The notes beneath the pieces were generated by a model, which was not told the origin of the DNA, did not search any database, and saw only the letters and a list, made by a program, of their open reading frames with translations. Below, piece after piece: positions 22,333-34,662 of a stretch of DNA of 64,000 nt (positions are counted from its first letter, which is position 1; each line of letters opens with the position of its first letter). The position numbers and the translations under genes are program-made. Source of the DNA: Dichetophora obliterata (lineage: Eukaryota > Arthropoda > Insecta > Diptera > Sciomyzidae); the NCBI GenBank assembly GCA_963920525.1, contig OY986435.1:97634727-97698726 (forward strand), written 5' to 3'.

Positions 22333-23321
22333 TAATTATATAGAATTTTTGAGCTTTAATTGAACTTAAATGTCATTTGAATGTCTTCCAGAAGTCTTTT
22401 ATAAAAATGCCTCTTGAAAGAACTTCTTTATAAGGCTAAGAAGAAGCAGAGTTTGATCTATAGAATGTCTTCTGGAGTGCAATGTCGTGGGCGATTCGAA
22501 ACGAGGATTCAACCGTGGTATATCGCTATTGCTGAGAACAAGACTATAAACTTGCACAAGTAACATTTCAGTTTAAAAACGAAAAAATAAACGTAGCATC
22601 CATCGAAGGAGCGCAACGATATCATTGCTTCATTCCAATCAACGATACAGAAATTAGAGCTGCTTGATTCTCAACTTCCGAACAATTTTTCACTTATAAA
22701 ATAAAATATTTTCATCCAATTTGTTTTCTTTATTTTTAACAAAGCAGAAATGAAAAAAAAAGTCAATAACTACTTGAATTTGTTCAAAATTAGGTGATCG
22801 CTTACAGAAGCTTGTGTTTTTGTGTGTACGTGTTTTAGTTTAGTTTAGTAGAAAACAATACGTATGGCGGGAAAAGCGAGCGGATTAGACTACTTGCTGA
22901 GCATGTATGCTGTAAAGCTTTGATAGCTAGTTGAATTTGTATTAAAAATTCTTTAACACTGCACGTTTTACGCCATAACTTCTGAACCCTTCAAGAGCAC
23001 ACCTTAATTTTATATCGTTGGAAAGGTATTGAAACGTACAAAAAACATGGCATTAAACTTTGAAATTAAGAATGGGCCAACTTACTGCAATTTTCCAAAA
23101 GTTTTATATTTTTCCCTTAAAACAGACAAAATAACCTTTCCAATGATATCTTATTTACAAAAATCGGATTTAAATTGACTGAGCTACGTCGTTTCAAAAT
23201 ACACCCTATTTTTGCCTTGAAAAATGGTTTAAAAATTGGTTTTAAAGCAATAAACTAATGTAGGAACAAAATTTGAGCCAAATCGGAGATGGTCAGTGTG
23301 ACTAATAAGTCACCTTAATCT

Positions 23322-24480
23322 GAAATGGGTGCTATAGTTTTTATTTTACAACATTACTTTGATTTCTTTATTTTTGTGATTATTTTTTGTAAGAGAAGGC
23401 TGAAAAAAGTAGGGACAGAGAAAAGCCGTTGGTTTTTAAATTTACCCATATAATAAATTTAATTATCTTAGATTTACGTTAAAATGTTTTGTAATAAGTT
23501 GTTTTAAAGCTTTGTTCTACAAAAGAATCAAGTTCTTATTGTGCTTATATGATAAACACAAATAATAATAATAATAATTTCCAATTCGCAAAGCACTATG
23601 CGCCGACATCGATAAGATTCTTCAACGACATTTAGCAAGATGAAACTCACTTTCCCTAATCAGAGTTTTTCAATTGAAAAATGAAACTCACCGCATATGG
23701 CACTGCTTTTATCTAACCAAAATGGAGAAGAAATAATTTTGTATAACAAAAGAAACGCAACAACCTTCAAAACGACTGCAGAAACGAACGCTACATTTGG
23801 TACGGTTTTAGTTTACGATCGCAAGCAAAAACCACAACAAAGCAAATATTATTTTGTGCTCGTAAGACACAACGTCACCATTCTGTTTCGACCCACCTCT
23901 TCTGCGCGCTGTTGGTAGGGCTAGTGTTTGAGTCAAAAAGTTTCCGTGCACTTTTGTGGCGCTACGTATAAGATACGGTTTTTTCTCTCTCTGCTTATAA
24001 GAAATCAGCTTCATATGCTCTCTTGAAACACCTTTTTTTCACACTTATACCGTTTGGTGACTAAAGTGCGTTTTCAATCAACATCCATCCCCCACAATTA
24101 GAAAAAACAACAACAGGAACAGTGACGATTTAATACACAACATCACAATTACCTAGATGAAAGGCCGTAAAAAACTATTGCATGCGAAAAAAAATAACAA
24201 TAATGATAAAAACAGCAACAGTAGTAGCAGTAGCACAAGCTACTTTAACACTTACAACAATCATTACAAAAAGTTCGCTCGCTATCTATTACGCATGCTC
24301 CACAGATCCAACATAGTCCTGCATCTTGTTGAGCCTTCTTGCCAATACTCTTTAAAAAACAATGTGCACTTTTTGTTGTGATAAAACATAACACTTTAAA
24401 CGTTATGTGACGAACGTCGGATTTTCGAACATGCCCACAACTTCGAACAGTCTGTTTTATCAATCAACAGACAGAGGCAG
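23322..24480. other. Spacer with little repeat content
   Basis: No transposon end or coding region is recognised. Small open frames at 23697-24381 overlap on both strands and lack motifs. A CAACAGTAGTAGCAGTAGC-like simple stretch lies near 24215. Confidence 0.35.
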
Positions 24481-24563
24481 CAACAAAGCACAAGCTTAAC
24501 TTTTGTTGCATGCTTTCTTTGAATGGCTGCTGGTTGCTGTCGACGGTGCTCCATCACGTTGAT

Positions 24564-24600
24564 TCAGTTCGTCCTTGTTGAGCGTCGCGTTCGGTACTCA
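24564..24600 (+). promoter_or_regulatory. Candidate initiator promoter
   Basis: TCAGTT at 24564-24569 matches the arthropod initiator (A+1 at 24566). GGTAC falls at +28, close to the downstream promoter element RGWYV with one mismatch. There is no TATA box. The following few hundred bases look like a fly 5' UTR. This is a suggestion from position and composition only. Confidence 0.25.
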
Positions 24601-25061
24601 ATGGTAAAAATTCGCAAATTCTTCTGTAATGCATAATTAACAAAACAACAAAAAAAAAAATAAACGTAGCGTTTACATTTCAACGCAACGCTCTTACCTA
24701 CAAGTGATTCAATTTACGCCCGGAATCAAACGGAAGTTCCTTCAGTTTTATTTCCGTTGTATGTGAGTTTGTCGGAAAGCACATTTTGTGTTCGTGTTTA
24801 TTGTTATTTGTGTATGTGTGTGTATGTCTGTTAGAATACGCTGCAAGTAATTCTATGCTTAGCGGATTTGGTGCGTTCGTTTGCGTAATAAGAGTGACTT
24901 ATGCATAATAATAACGTGTTTTAATGGCAGCGTGAAAAAAAAGCATAAACAACATCTTTAACAATTAAGAGGAAATCAAGAACTGTCATTTCGGGTATAT
25001 GTGCAAAAATTGTGTGAAAAGTCGAAAAGTTTCATTATTTGTTTATTGTTGTTATTTCCAA
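24566..25061 (+). other. Possible non-coding first exon
   Basis: The segment is less AT-rich than its surroundings and lacks repeats. It starts at a candidate initiator and ends at CCAA/GTATGTG (GT at 25062), a plausible splice donor. Short upstream ATGs occur, for example one at 24600 followed soon by a stop. If real, it would be the untranslated first exon of a gene whose coding exons lie beyond this window. Confidence 0.2.
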
Positions 25062-27420
25062 GTATGTGAATGTTGATGCCAGCACATGCTTGTGTTATTC
25101 TTTTGTTGGCTGTAACGGATCTTTATGCTATTTATGCGTATTTTTTATGGGCCTTTTTTTATTTATCCTTTGTTTGCAAGATAGTTTTTTGTACAGCTTT
25201 TTGCATTTATGATTACTTTTAAAATAAAGCATAATTTTCACTTGGAGTCACTTTTGATGAATTCTATGTTACTAATACTCCACGTTTTAACAATGCTTGC
25301 GTTTAAGAAGTCCAAATTTGTTAATGATCTCTTCCATAATCCCTTCCAAATATACTTTATTTACTCTTTGGCAGTTGACGTTTTATCCTAGGAACCGTTT
25401 ATAATTTATTTATTCGATCTTAAATGATTTGCAATTTATTATCACTAACTTTAAGTCTTATCGCGCATTTTGAAGGGTAACTATGCTTTGTTTATGTAAA
25501 TTGCATGAACAATTAAATTAGAATTAAATTTTTAATACTACCGATTCCCGATTCATGGTACGTTAAATTGAGGCAAATCCGAAATTATCAGCTATTAAAT
25601 TAGCCACTGAAATTGAAAATGACTTGGGTAAATCTTATAGTGCTTTACTTCAAAGTACGACGACTTCAATGGTAGAGTAGCTAGAATCAAGCCAGTCATC
25701 AGGAACAAAAAAATTGATTTTGTTACTGAGCACATTTTGAAGACATCGAACCAAGAGAACAGCATTTGTTTTTATTTAAGGCAAGTCGAAATTTAATTTT
25801 TAACACTCAGATGCAATGACCAGCGTTTGGCCGAAACTGGATACAGAGTTTACAAAAAAAAAAAAAAAAAAAAAATGTCAATGCCGCAGTAAGGCATGTA
25901 GGAAGTAGAGTAACATGTCCATATGTCCGCAATTGGTTGTGAAAACTTAGTGTTCATAGAATACTATTATTTTCATCTTAATATTTTTCTAAATACGTTT
26001 AAGAAAACCTTTAATCAAATGGACTATATATATATGTCTAAAAAAATATACGATGTATTTTTTTTCCATAATTTTTTTATTAAATTTAAAAATATATATT
26101 TATATTAATAAAATGGTTTTGTAGAAAATCAGTTAACCAGTTTAAACCAGCTATTTTTTAACAATCGAAAAGCTGGTTTTAAAAACATTATCATTTCATT
26201 CAGGTGATTCGAGAAACCGGCTTTTACATTTTGTTGAATATTTGACAACACTAATCACACTATTGGCACAGAATCCCGATATTAGTTTCATAGAGATTTT
26301 CTAGAAAATGTTGGAAAAATAACTTAAAAGGCAATGTTGGAAGAGTGTAGAAAATTTCCAAAAAATAATCCAGCATAATTTTATGTTGTTCAGCTTGTAT
26401 CTCTTTCTGTTTGATCCATTTTTATTTTTGCCTTTGTCTTTTTTTAAATAACCTATCAAAAGAACGGTGCTGCCAAATTTTTTATTTTTGTAAATGGCTT
26501 TGTAGCCTTTATTGCAAATGATATTTTTTAATAACAAATGTTGTTAATTATCTAACCATTTGGTTAGATGCGGTATTCGATAATATTTTGGGAATCCCGC
26601 TGCTGGAATATTTTCGATTTAAAGTCACTCATACGCCATGAAGTTTTCGTACTAATGCCACTTATACGCCATGATGTCTCTTCAAATATTTGAAAGCAAT
26701 GGTTTAGAATTGTAAAAGTAAAGTAACATATATATATATATATGTATATTCATAAGAGTGTATCGAAGATCTGACGCCCAATTCCAAATCGGTACCATCA
26801 TTAAATAAAAAAAGGATATAAAAAATCCTTTCGATTGGCAGATTTGTTTTTGGTCTGAACCCATTTTCGCGTCCCCCGAGTTTCATTTTAGTGCATTTTT
26901 GAGCAACTTTTGTACTGGAGATTCACTCAATAGTTTTTTTTATTTAAAAATATAATTAAAAGCATAGAACAGCAATTCAATTCAATTTTATTGAGACTTT
27001 TTTTTAGAACGGCAAATGTTCATCCCATTGTAATTACATCCCACGGTAACTATATCCAAATAAACTGCAATGCGTAGTCAGTTATTGTACGAAAAAACTC
27101 GTCTTTATCATTTATGTTATATTGATTATTTTACAGTATTTTTGAAGCAGGTGTTTGTTGCAATTTAGGATTTTTTTTTTAATATTTTAGTATTAATGTT
27201 CATTAATTTCAGCAATTTTCTTCAGTAAAAAATAAAAGCAGTTCAAACCTTTTAAACGATATCTTGAAAAAGAGGGTTACTTAAAAAATTTAAAGTTATT
27301 TGAGATTGAATGGTAATAACATGAAAAAATATAAAAATGCACGAAAATCTGCATTATATCTAGTCCGACGGCAAAAATTTTGATTAAATTGATAAAGATT
27401 GGAAGAAATTGCCAATTTTT
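25062..27420. other. AT-rich spacer
   Basis: Holds a run of 22 A at 25854-25875 and a (TA)n tract near 26724-26745. The sequence CACTTATACGCCATGA and a near copy stand about 30 bp apart near 26640. No gene is recognised. Confidence 0.4.
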
Positions 27421-27423
27421 TTA

Positions 27424-29152
27424 CTTACAAATACCCGCTGCTTCGCCTGCGATAAAAATATCAAATTATGCTATGTAAAAATTTAAATTTTAAAATTGAT
27501 GTATTTTGTTTTATCTTCAAATGCAAAATTTAAAAATTTTTGTATTTGTTTAATAATTAAAAAATATTAAAAAATTTACTTTATTTCATTTGAATTCTCT
27601 TCTTATAGTAATTTTTATGGTGACATAAAGTTGCTTGGCTTTTTTGGTATTTCGATTTTTTTAAATCCTGCATGGATTAGAAAAAATATTGGTAAACAAT
27701 TTTTACATATGTAATTCAGAAATGTATTTTTTTTTTAGATTCTGAATATGTATATATTCCTCTTAAGTTTAAAAATTTCCATTATTATGACATCAAACTT
27801 TTGGCTACATCTCGAAAAATATAGATTTTCTCAGTACAATGCATTTTTTTATGAAAAGTCGATAATTAACAAAAATAACGGTAAACGAAAGATTTTTCGA
27901 AAATGTTTTGTACGTTTATCTAGTATATTGAAAACTTCCGTTATTATTACATCAAAATTATTGCAATATCTTGAAAACTACAGATTTTCTCAATATAACA
28001 CATTTTCTTTAGAATTAGAATGAGAAAATACCGATTGAAATTTAAATTTTTTAATTTGCAAGCAAAAATCTCGGCCATTTTCAAATCGATTTTCATCAAA
28101 TTTCCTTTATATAAAAGGTCAATGAGAATAAGAAATTGGAGAAATGAGGAAAATTAACCCACTCAATGTTTTATATTATTTTCTCAAAACCTTTAAATAT
28201 TTAATTTTTGCTCAAAAAAATAGGCCAAAAGTTATTTTTGTTGCAATTTTTTTTTTCAATTTCCATTTTCCCCACTCTTTAGTGTATAGCATTTATCTGA
28301 AAAGTTGCTTAATTTTTACACAAATCTCAATAAACAGTTTCTTTCATTAAAAATCATGGGCTACCACCCCCTATTATTTTTGTATAAAATTTTATACTTT
28401 CAAAATGTTATTATATTTTTTACAATGTTCTATAACTTTAAAAATAATTTTTGTGAAAAAAAATTAAATATTACAAACTACACTATTAAATTTTAGTCGT
28501 TAGCATTGCGTCAAATGACTTATTTCAGCCAATTCAGCTAATGAGACACGAAGTTATTTCATTTCCCATACAAATTCTCAGTTGCAATGTAGCTCATTTA
28601 AAACAGTTGAATGAGAATGGATACGTTCTTAAAACTTATTACAAACTATTTCGAACGCATTGAATGCAGAATATATAAAAAAAAAAACACCGAACACACT
28701 AAAAAGAAAAGAAAACATCCAACAACAAATCATTTTATGCAAGTGTGTCATCATCAATATCAACCAGTAAAAACAAAACAAAGAACCAGTTGTCAAACGA
28801 AATAAGATACTTTCGCAAAAAAAAAAAACAATGTAAGCACTTTTGAATGACAGATTCCAAATAAGTCATTTGGCCCAATTTAAACGTAGTATTATACAAT
28901 TAAAACCGTTTGAAATATAGTATTTTCATTAATTTTTGGGCGGTTAAAGGGGGCGTGGAAGCCCATTTTTAGTACAGCTTTTGAAAGTAATCATACAAAT
29001 AAAATTACCAAATTTAAGTCTTGGCAAAATATTAATAGCCTATCACAATTTCGTTACAAAAGTCTGGTACTTATATCGTCTAAATCGGTTCAGTGGCTCT
29101 CGCGTGATTTTCAAACATCCGTGCAGTGTCACAATGCTTTTAATAGTATAGA
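27424..29152 (-). mobile_element. Helitron-like remnant
   Basis: On the minus strand the right side begins TCTATACTATTAAAAGCATT at 29152 and runs through GAACCGATTTAGACG, typical of Helitron 5' regions in flies. The left side (27427 onward, plus strand) shows ACCCGCTGCTTCGCCTGCG, the GC-rich hairpin stretch usually found before a Helitron 3' end. The CTAG itself is missing. Whether the two ends belong to one element is uncertain, because a dispersed repeat lies between them. Confidence 0.4.
27720..28500. repeat. Dispersed repeat, copy A
   Basis: Blocks such as CTCAGTACAATGCATTTTTT, ATAACGGTAAACGAAAG, TTTGCAAGCAAAAATCTCGG, TCAATGTTTTATATT and CAGTTTCTTTCATTAAAA reappear in the same order and orientation at 41640-42128 and 45880-46400. 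The repeat is AT-rich and non-coding in all copies. Confidence 0.65.
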
Positions 29153-29439
29153 CAGATAGATAGATAGGTAGATAGATAGACTACACTATACGGCTGTCGT
29201 GTTATATTGTGAGAAGCTCTCGCTACAAAGAGAGGAAACCTTTGCTTGCTGCTATATTGTGCTACTTGTTGAATGTTAGCATCAAATAAATTACTTGAAT
29301 TTTGTAATAATTAAAGAATAGACTTTTCGAAAAACTTAGTAAGCTATGACACTAAAAATTATCATTGGAATTGAATAATCAAAGAATTATCAAATTGTAA
29401 TCAAAGAACTAATATAAAGAATTATTAAAAAATAATCGG

Positions 29440-29504
29440 TTCAGCGGTTACCGAGTTTGTCTGGCTTAAAATTTTGTGAGTATCCTTTTATAATATAGTA
29501 TAGA
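29440..29504 (-). mobile_element. Helitron-type 5' end
   Basis: Minus strand TCTATACTATATTATAAAAG from 29504 leads into CGGTAACCGCTGAACCGATT. The base before it is A. It is a solitary end. A GATA-type microsatellite lies nearby at 29150-29180. Confidence 0.4.
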
Positions 29505-30408
29505 TATATATATATACTATATCCCGATAATATTTTCCCCTCAGGAATCTATTTTCCTTTCATATAAAAAACAAAATTTTCATTTTGTTTTAATTAACAC
29601 GAATAAGAAGTTTTTGAAAGATTTATAATTTTCTAAAATCATGTTTTAAAATAAGTAGTTTTGGGTTACACATTGTTCCAATAATTTTAGATTAAAGATT
29701 TAACTAATGAATTTCTTGACAGCACATCTAGCAGTGCTTTCTTAGCAGCACCTTTTAACTAATGCGCACACACTTTGTAATAAGTTTTACATTAATTCTC
29801 AACTACATTTCAGTTTTTTTCCAGCTTAAAATATTGGTTTTTATAAACTATTCGTCTGCATTTTTACATGTCCGTCTGCTTACCTGCATTCCACATCATC
29901 CGTCTGTCGGTATGCTTTCTTTTGACAGTCCGTCCACTACACATTTATTTAATTTTGCAATATAAATCAGAGCACAAAAAAAAATCACCTAAAGTCTTAT
30001 TCTGCAAAAAGTGGTTTACTGTGCATAGTAGATGTCATCAGTGGTTTAGCGGCCATACCTGAATAAATGTAATTCAGAATTGTGAACAGGTGTTGGAGGC
30101 CTCGCAGCTACATTGTATTTAAGAAATACTTTATTGCGTCATTTACCACGTTCATTTACCACTGGGTTGTTTTCAGTATTCTTTTTAACTCATTTTCTAC
30201 CGCGCTGCAAAAATTTCAACAATTTTTATTTCGACAATTTTATATTTTTTTTTATTTCAAAAACAATTTTATTTCAACAATAAATATATTTATAGAGCAA
30301 TTAGGGTCCCCTGATTCAAAATCCGTCATCAAAAAATTTCAAAATCCATCCGTTTTTCCGTTAGGTCAAAAAAATCAAATGTTCGATTAATCGCACGTTG
30401 ACGCTTAT

Positions 30409-30445
30409 CCCATTTCTATTTTCGTGTTAACACAATAGAAATGGG
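30409..30445. other. 12-bp stem hairpin
   Basis: CCCATTTCTATT at 30409-30420 pairs with AATAGAAATGGG at 30434-30445 across a 13-base loop. It may be the meeting point of a small inverted repeat. No further context. Confidence 0.45.
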
Positions 30446-31089
30446 TGAGACGCTGCCCTTTGCTTGTAAAATTTCACATAGCGTATTTGTATGGGATAAG
30501 CGAAAACTAACTTTGACTCAGACCTGTGTCATCCAGGTGTTGCCAGGTCTTGATTTTTTTATTGCAAAAGATAGCTTTGTCTTTTGTCTAAAAGACCGCA
30601 TCTTTATTTTTTTTTTAACTATACATATATATTTAATATTATTTACAAGAAGGTCTATTGGCGACGTAATTTCTAACCACACCCCGTAAATTCTTGAAAT
30701 TACGGGGGTGATGGTGAGTACTATTTTCAAATAGCCAATGATACAAAGTAATATATAATATCAACGATCTTCCTGATTTAATTTACTTTCATAGTTAAAC
30801 AAATTATTGAAAATGGAAAAATTATACGTTCGATTAATCGAACAGCAGTAGAAAATGGGTTAAAGCGCTCATTAATACATATTCATACTCAAACAAGAGA
30901 GACGCTATTGCAGAAGAAAAGAGAGATAAAACTCTATGCTGCTTGTGTATCTAACAATTTAATGAAGCATGATTTTTATGTTTGGTTTTTTTGGCTACTT
31001 TATAAATTTAAATTTTAGTAACTTTTAAGAGTGGTATTAAAAAATTAAAGGATGCAAGATTTTAAGTTCAACATGTAGCTTTATATTAG

Positions 31090-31175
31090 TAAAAGAATTA
31101 CAAAAATCGGCTCAGTAGTTTTTAAGTTTGGCATCGCCTCAGATACGTAAGAAGCCTCTTATAGAATAGTATAGA
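31090..31175 (-). mobile_element. Helitron-type 5' end
   Basis: Minus strand TCTATACTATTCTATAAGAG from 31175 continues to AACTACTGAGCCGATTTTTG. The preceding host base is A. It is the same class of end as at 29152 and 29504. Confidence 0.4.
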
Positions 31176-31539
31176 TTAAAAGGCATTTATTTTTATAAAA
31201 CTACTACATTATTAAATATTTTTAAGGAAAACATAATTATTTTAGGTTTTTTCAAAATTATTTACCTCACTGGCGAATATCATTATAGTCGAAATATTTT
31301 GGCAATTTTCGTAGATTAAGTCGATGAAAATGGCGACTTTTATTATGATGCACTTTAGTATTTGTATATTAATACAGTTTAGTTTTTCTGTCTTTATTAC
31401 TTTTGTCTCTAGTAACTGTAACACTATTTTTATTATAATTTCGTTGTTTTGCTGCTCTCTTTTACTCTGGTAAAATCTGGCTGTATTATAGATTAAATGA
31501 ACTTTTCTAAAAAAAAAACATTCATTCTGTATATAGAAG

Positions 31540-31915
31540 ACTGCGGCAAGAAGTTTTACGATGCTTTGCTTTATTTGGAATTACGTCTAAAGATAACACG
31601 GTGCCACACTGAAAATGCTTGAAAACATGAAATTTCATAACGTAACTCTTGTTTATCGGATATAAACAGGAAACATTCCATGGAATGTAGGAAGCATTCC
31701 CTTCCGTTGGACACTCCATTTCTTTTTTTACATATCATGTTATTAAAGGGAAACATTCCTCTCCGCTGTCTTAAAAAGTGATTTGGAAGCAGACCTCTCC
31801 CCTGTTCTAAAAATTAACGTGGAAACATTCCGCTCCCTTGTTATGAATATGCCCGGCCAGGATTCGAACCCGGGACCCCTGAGCTACAGTCAAGCGCGGT
31901 ACCACCAGACTATTG
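31540..31915 (-). mobile_element. tRNA-derived SINE-like sequence
   Basis: On the minus strand a tRNA-like head occupies about 31915-31856. TAGTCTGGTGGTA (31912-31900) fits an A box. GGTTCGAATCC (31870-31860) is a perfect B box at near-tRNA spacing, inside a T arm that folds. The acceptor stem does not pair, so it is not a working tRNA. Below it (31850-31540) lies a body with repeated GGAAACATTCC-like words. The head could drive RNA polymerase III transcription. Confidence 0.55.
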
Positions 31916-32348
31916 AATTCTATAATAAGCGGCTAGAAAATAATGATATTAATATTTTCTGTTGTCATTGCTTGAAAATAAGAAAAAGTTTACACATGCA
32001 TTTTTAAAGAAGCGGTTTGGAAACAACATAAATACAAAACTACCCTTAAGCTTGCAAAAGATATTTTGGGGAATGTTTCTTTATCACTTATAGATAAAAG
32101 CCTTTCGATTTTTCCTGGAGGGATGTTTTCAATTTTGAAAAATTTTCAATGTAAAAAACTGAGTAAGCAGAAATTTTATTAAATTATACCTAAAACTTCT
32201 ATTATGTGTTTTCGTAAAGCATAAAATTTTTGAATTTTTGCATTTTGTGACACTCTATTTTCTTATAAAGAGAGCTCTGCAGAATCAATACATTCAACTA
32301 AAAATACAAAATTATGAATTTGATAGTTCAAATCACTTTTCTAAAATA

Positions 32349-33650
32349 AAGGGTGTTTTTTTTAGAGGTATAGAACTTCGAATTGAAATAAAACACAAGA
32401 ACATCGCTTTAATGTCCATCAATTTGGCTTTATTGGAAGGATAATTTTATGCCATTAATGTTTAAATATGATTTCGGGCATGTGGCCGCCACGGCTGGCT
32501 CGAATAAAGCCAATTCTACAGGTCCAATTTTCAACCACTTTCGAGCATATGGGGCCGTATGTCGGCAATAACGCCACGAATGTTGGCTTCCAAGTCCCCT
32601 AACGTTTCTGGTTTGTTGGCGTAGACGAGCGACTTCACATATCCCCAAAGAAAATAATCCAATGGTGTCAAATCACACGATCTTGGTGGCCAATTGACAG
32701 GTCCATTCCGCGAAATTATGCGCTCATCGAATGTTTCCTTCAATAAATCGATTGTGACGTGCGCTGTGTGGCATGTACCGCCGTCTTGTTGGAACCACAA
32801 CTCATCCACATTCATGCCATCCAATTCGGGAACAAAATAGTCGGTTATCATGGCTCTATACCGGTCTCCATTAACGGTAACTGACTCTCCAGCATTATTT
32901 CGGAAGAAGTATGGCCCAATGACTCCACCAGCCCATAGAGCACACCAAACAGTCAGTTTTTGTGGATGTAATGGCGTCTCAAGGGTCTCATGTGGATTCT
33001 CTTCACTCCAAATGCGGCAACTTTGCTTGTTGACGTAGCCATTCAACCAAAAATGAGCCTCATCACTGAACAAAATTTTGCGATGAAAATCAGCATCGAG
33101 ATCAATCTCATTTTCGGCCCATACACCAAAATCACGACGCATTGCATGGTCTCGCGGCTTTAATTCTTGCACAAGCTGGATCTTGTAAGGTCGCAAGCCA
33201 AGATCTTTGCGCAAAATCTTCCATAAAGTTGATGGACAAAGCTCCAATTGCTGTGCACGGTGGCGAATCGATTCATTCGGGTCCTTTTCAACATTTTGGT
33301 CTACCACGGCAATTGTTTCTTCGGTGCGCACTGTTCGACGTCTCTGCGGATGCGTATTATCACATAGAGTAAATGTAGTGCGAAAACGACCCATGGTTAA
33401 CCGAATTAATTGCTCTGATGGACGATTATGTCGACCATAAAATGGACGGAGCTTGCGGTAAACTTCGCGAACTGAACCATTATTTTCGAAATAAATTTCC
33501 ACGATTTGCAAGCGTTGTTCTTTTGTCAACCTGTTCATGATGAAATGGCAAACCAAACTGAACATAAATGACATTAGAGTTGCCAGATTTGACTACAAAA
33601 TGCCAGTTTTATCTCTATTCGAAAAACAAACCTCTAAAAAAAACACCCTT
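32349..33650 (-). mobile_element. Mariner-family transposon, 1,302 bp, nearly intact
   Basis: The two ends share 21 identical bases (AAGGGTG, eight T, AGAGGT), inverted at 32349 and 33650. TA target duplications sit at 32347-32348 and 33651-33652. Homology continues more loosely to about 35 bp. The size and the single transposase gene are as expected for mariner. A relative with a similar right end lies at 43742. Confidence 0.9.
32455..33538 (-). pseudogene. Mariner-type transposase, one late frameshift
   Basis: The start at 33538 gives MNRLTKEQRLQIVEIYF, an N-terminal helix-turn-helix. A second DNA-binding half follows (RHRAQQLELCPSTLWKIL), then the catalytic core: ILFSDEAHFWLNGYVNKQ, VWCALWAGGVIGPYF, WFQQDGGTCHTAHV and PPRSCDLTPLDYFLWG. 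Between the second D and the D of SCDL there are 36 residues. To the D of PLDY there are 41, the spacing reported for the rosa group of mariners from fruit flies. Near 32530 two bases appear to be missing, and the observed frame stops just after HMLESG. In the corrected frame the tail ENWTCRIGFIRASRGGHMPE continues to a stop at 32455. Otherwise it is intact, so this is a young copy. Confidence 0.85.
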
Positions 33651-34660
33651 TACAAGCTTGAAGCGATCATTTTTAAAGAACCTTATTCCTTAAACTTCTT
33701 GCGAGCATAAGCCGTTTGGAGTTGGTATGGACTTGTAGGTCCAGTTTTTGATCAATTATATTCAAACATTTAATAACATGCTTAACAAAATTCATTACCA
33801 GAAGCTCGGCAAGGACAAAAATTGCCAATTCTATTGTTTCTATTTAATTAGTTCACGGTAGTGGCCGAACGCGATCACTTGCCTAGATTGTACGGCGAAG
33901 GACCTTGGGAGATGCCGGGCTCAATCTGATACAGAAATTTCACACGTATTATCTTAACCCTCCATTACTAACGTATAAAAACAGCCTTGAATGAAAACAT
34001 GTCATATTTTCTATAATATGAAATATGAATGAAAATGAATGACTTATATGCTGTTTTTTTAAATGTTTTTTTTTTATTTGTCAAAAAATATTCAGAAATT
34101 TTTAATAGCTTAACATGAAGTAGCCGTACGTTTTTTAAATCAATGAAAGGAAGTTAATTATATATATAATGGATTTAGCAGAATAAAATCAATGCAAAAA
34201 ACTTGTTCAATGATAAATTTAAGAAATAAGGTATGCTTCAATCTCGAAAACTTCGTATGAAAATCTATTTAAAAATTTTCAAGATTCATAAATTCTTAAG
34301 AGTTTATATTAAATCATAGTTGCCCAAGGTAGTAGTATTGGTGAGAGTGACGAAATAACACTGGAAGAAAACAATTTGTTATTAATTTTATTCAGACGTC
34401 AACGAGATTGCGACGAAAGCACATGTGTGGCGGGTGTTGTCATTTTTTTCTGTTTCTTTGTTTAACAAAAGGGAAATGTAAAATTAATGAATGCACATAT
34501 TTTAGTAATACTCTTGATGAATGTATTTATTTTAGTAATACTCTTGAAGAATGTATTGATAGATATATATATATATATCTATAATACACACATATATAAT
34601 TAATGTATGCGGAAATCTGGATAGTATGATATATTTCGAAATAAAAAGATTCTTCGAAGT
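33651..34660. other. Spacer
   Basis: No gene seen. Simple (TA)n sequence lies near 34565-34580. Confidence 0.35.
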
Positions 34661-34662
34661 GT

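Larger units (their letters stand above)
19458..23321. mobile_element. 3.9-kb unit with ~650-bp inverted arms
   Basis: The left arm (about 19458-20160) and right arm (about 22695-23321) are diverged reverse complements over most of their length. Shared blocks include CATCTCCGATTTGGCTCAAA, CAACTTACTGCAA/TTGCAGTAAGTTGGCCC, TTTCCAACGATATAAAATTA, GCTTTGATAGCTAGTTGAAT and AAGAAAACAAATTGGATG. The loop holds a Helitron (20751-21711), a second Helitron-type end and unassigned DNA. No transposase that would explain the arms is visible, so this is a non-autonomous long-TIR or foldback element. A segmental inverted duplication cannot be excluded. Confidence 0.7.

Noticed and set aside
31856..31915. Functional tRNA gene
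   Set aside because: A and B boxes are good, but the acceptor stem does not pair and a SINE-like body follows.
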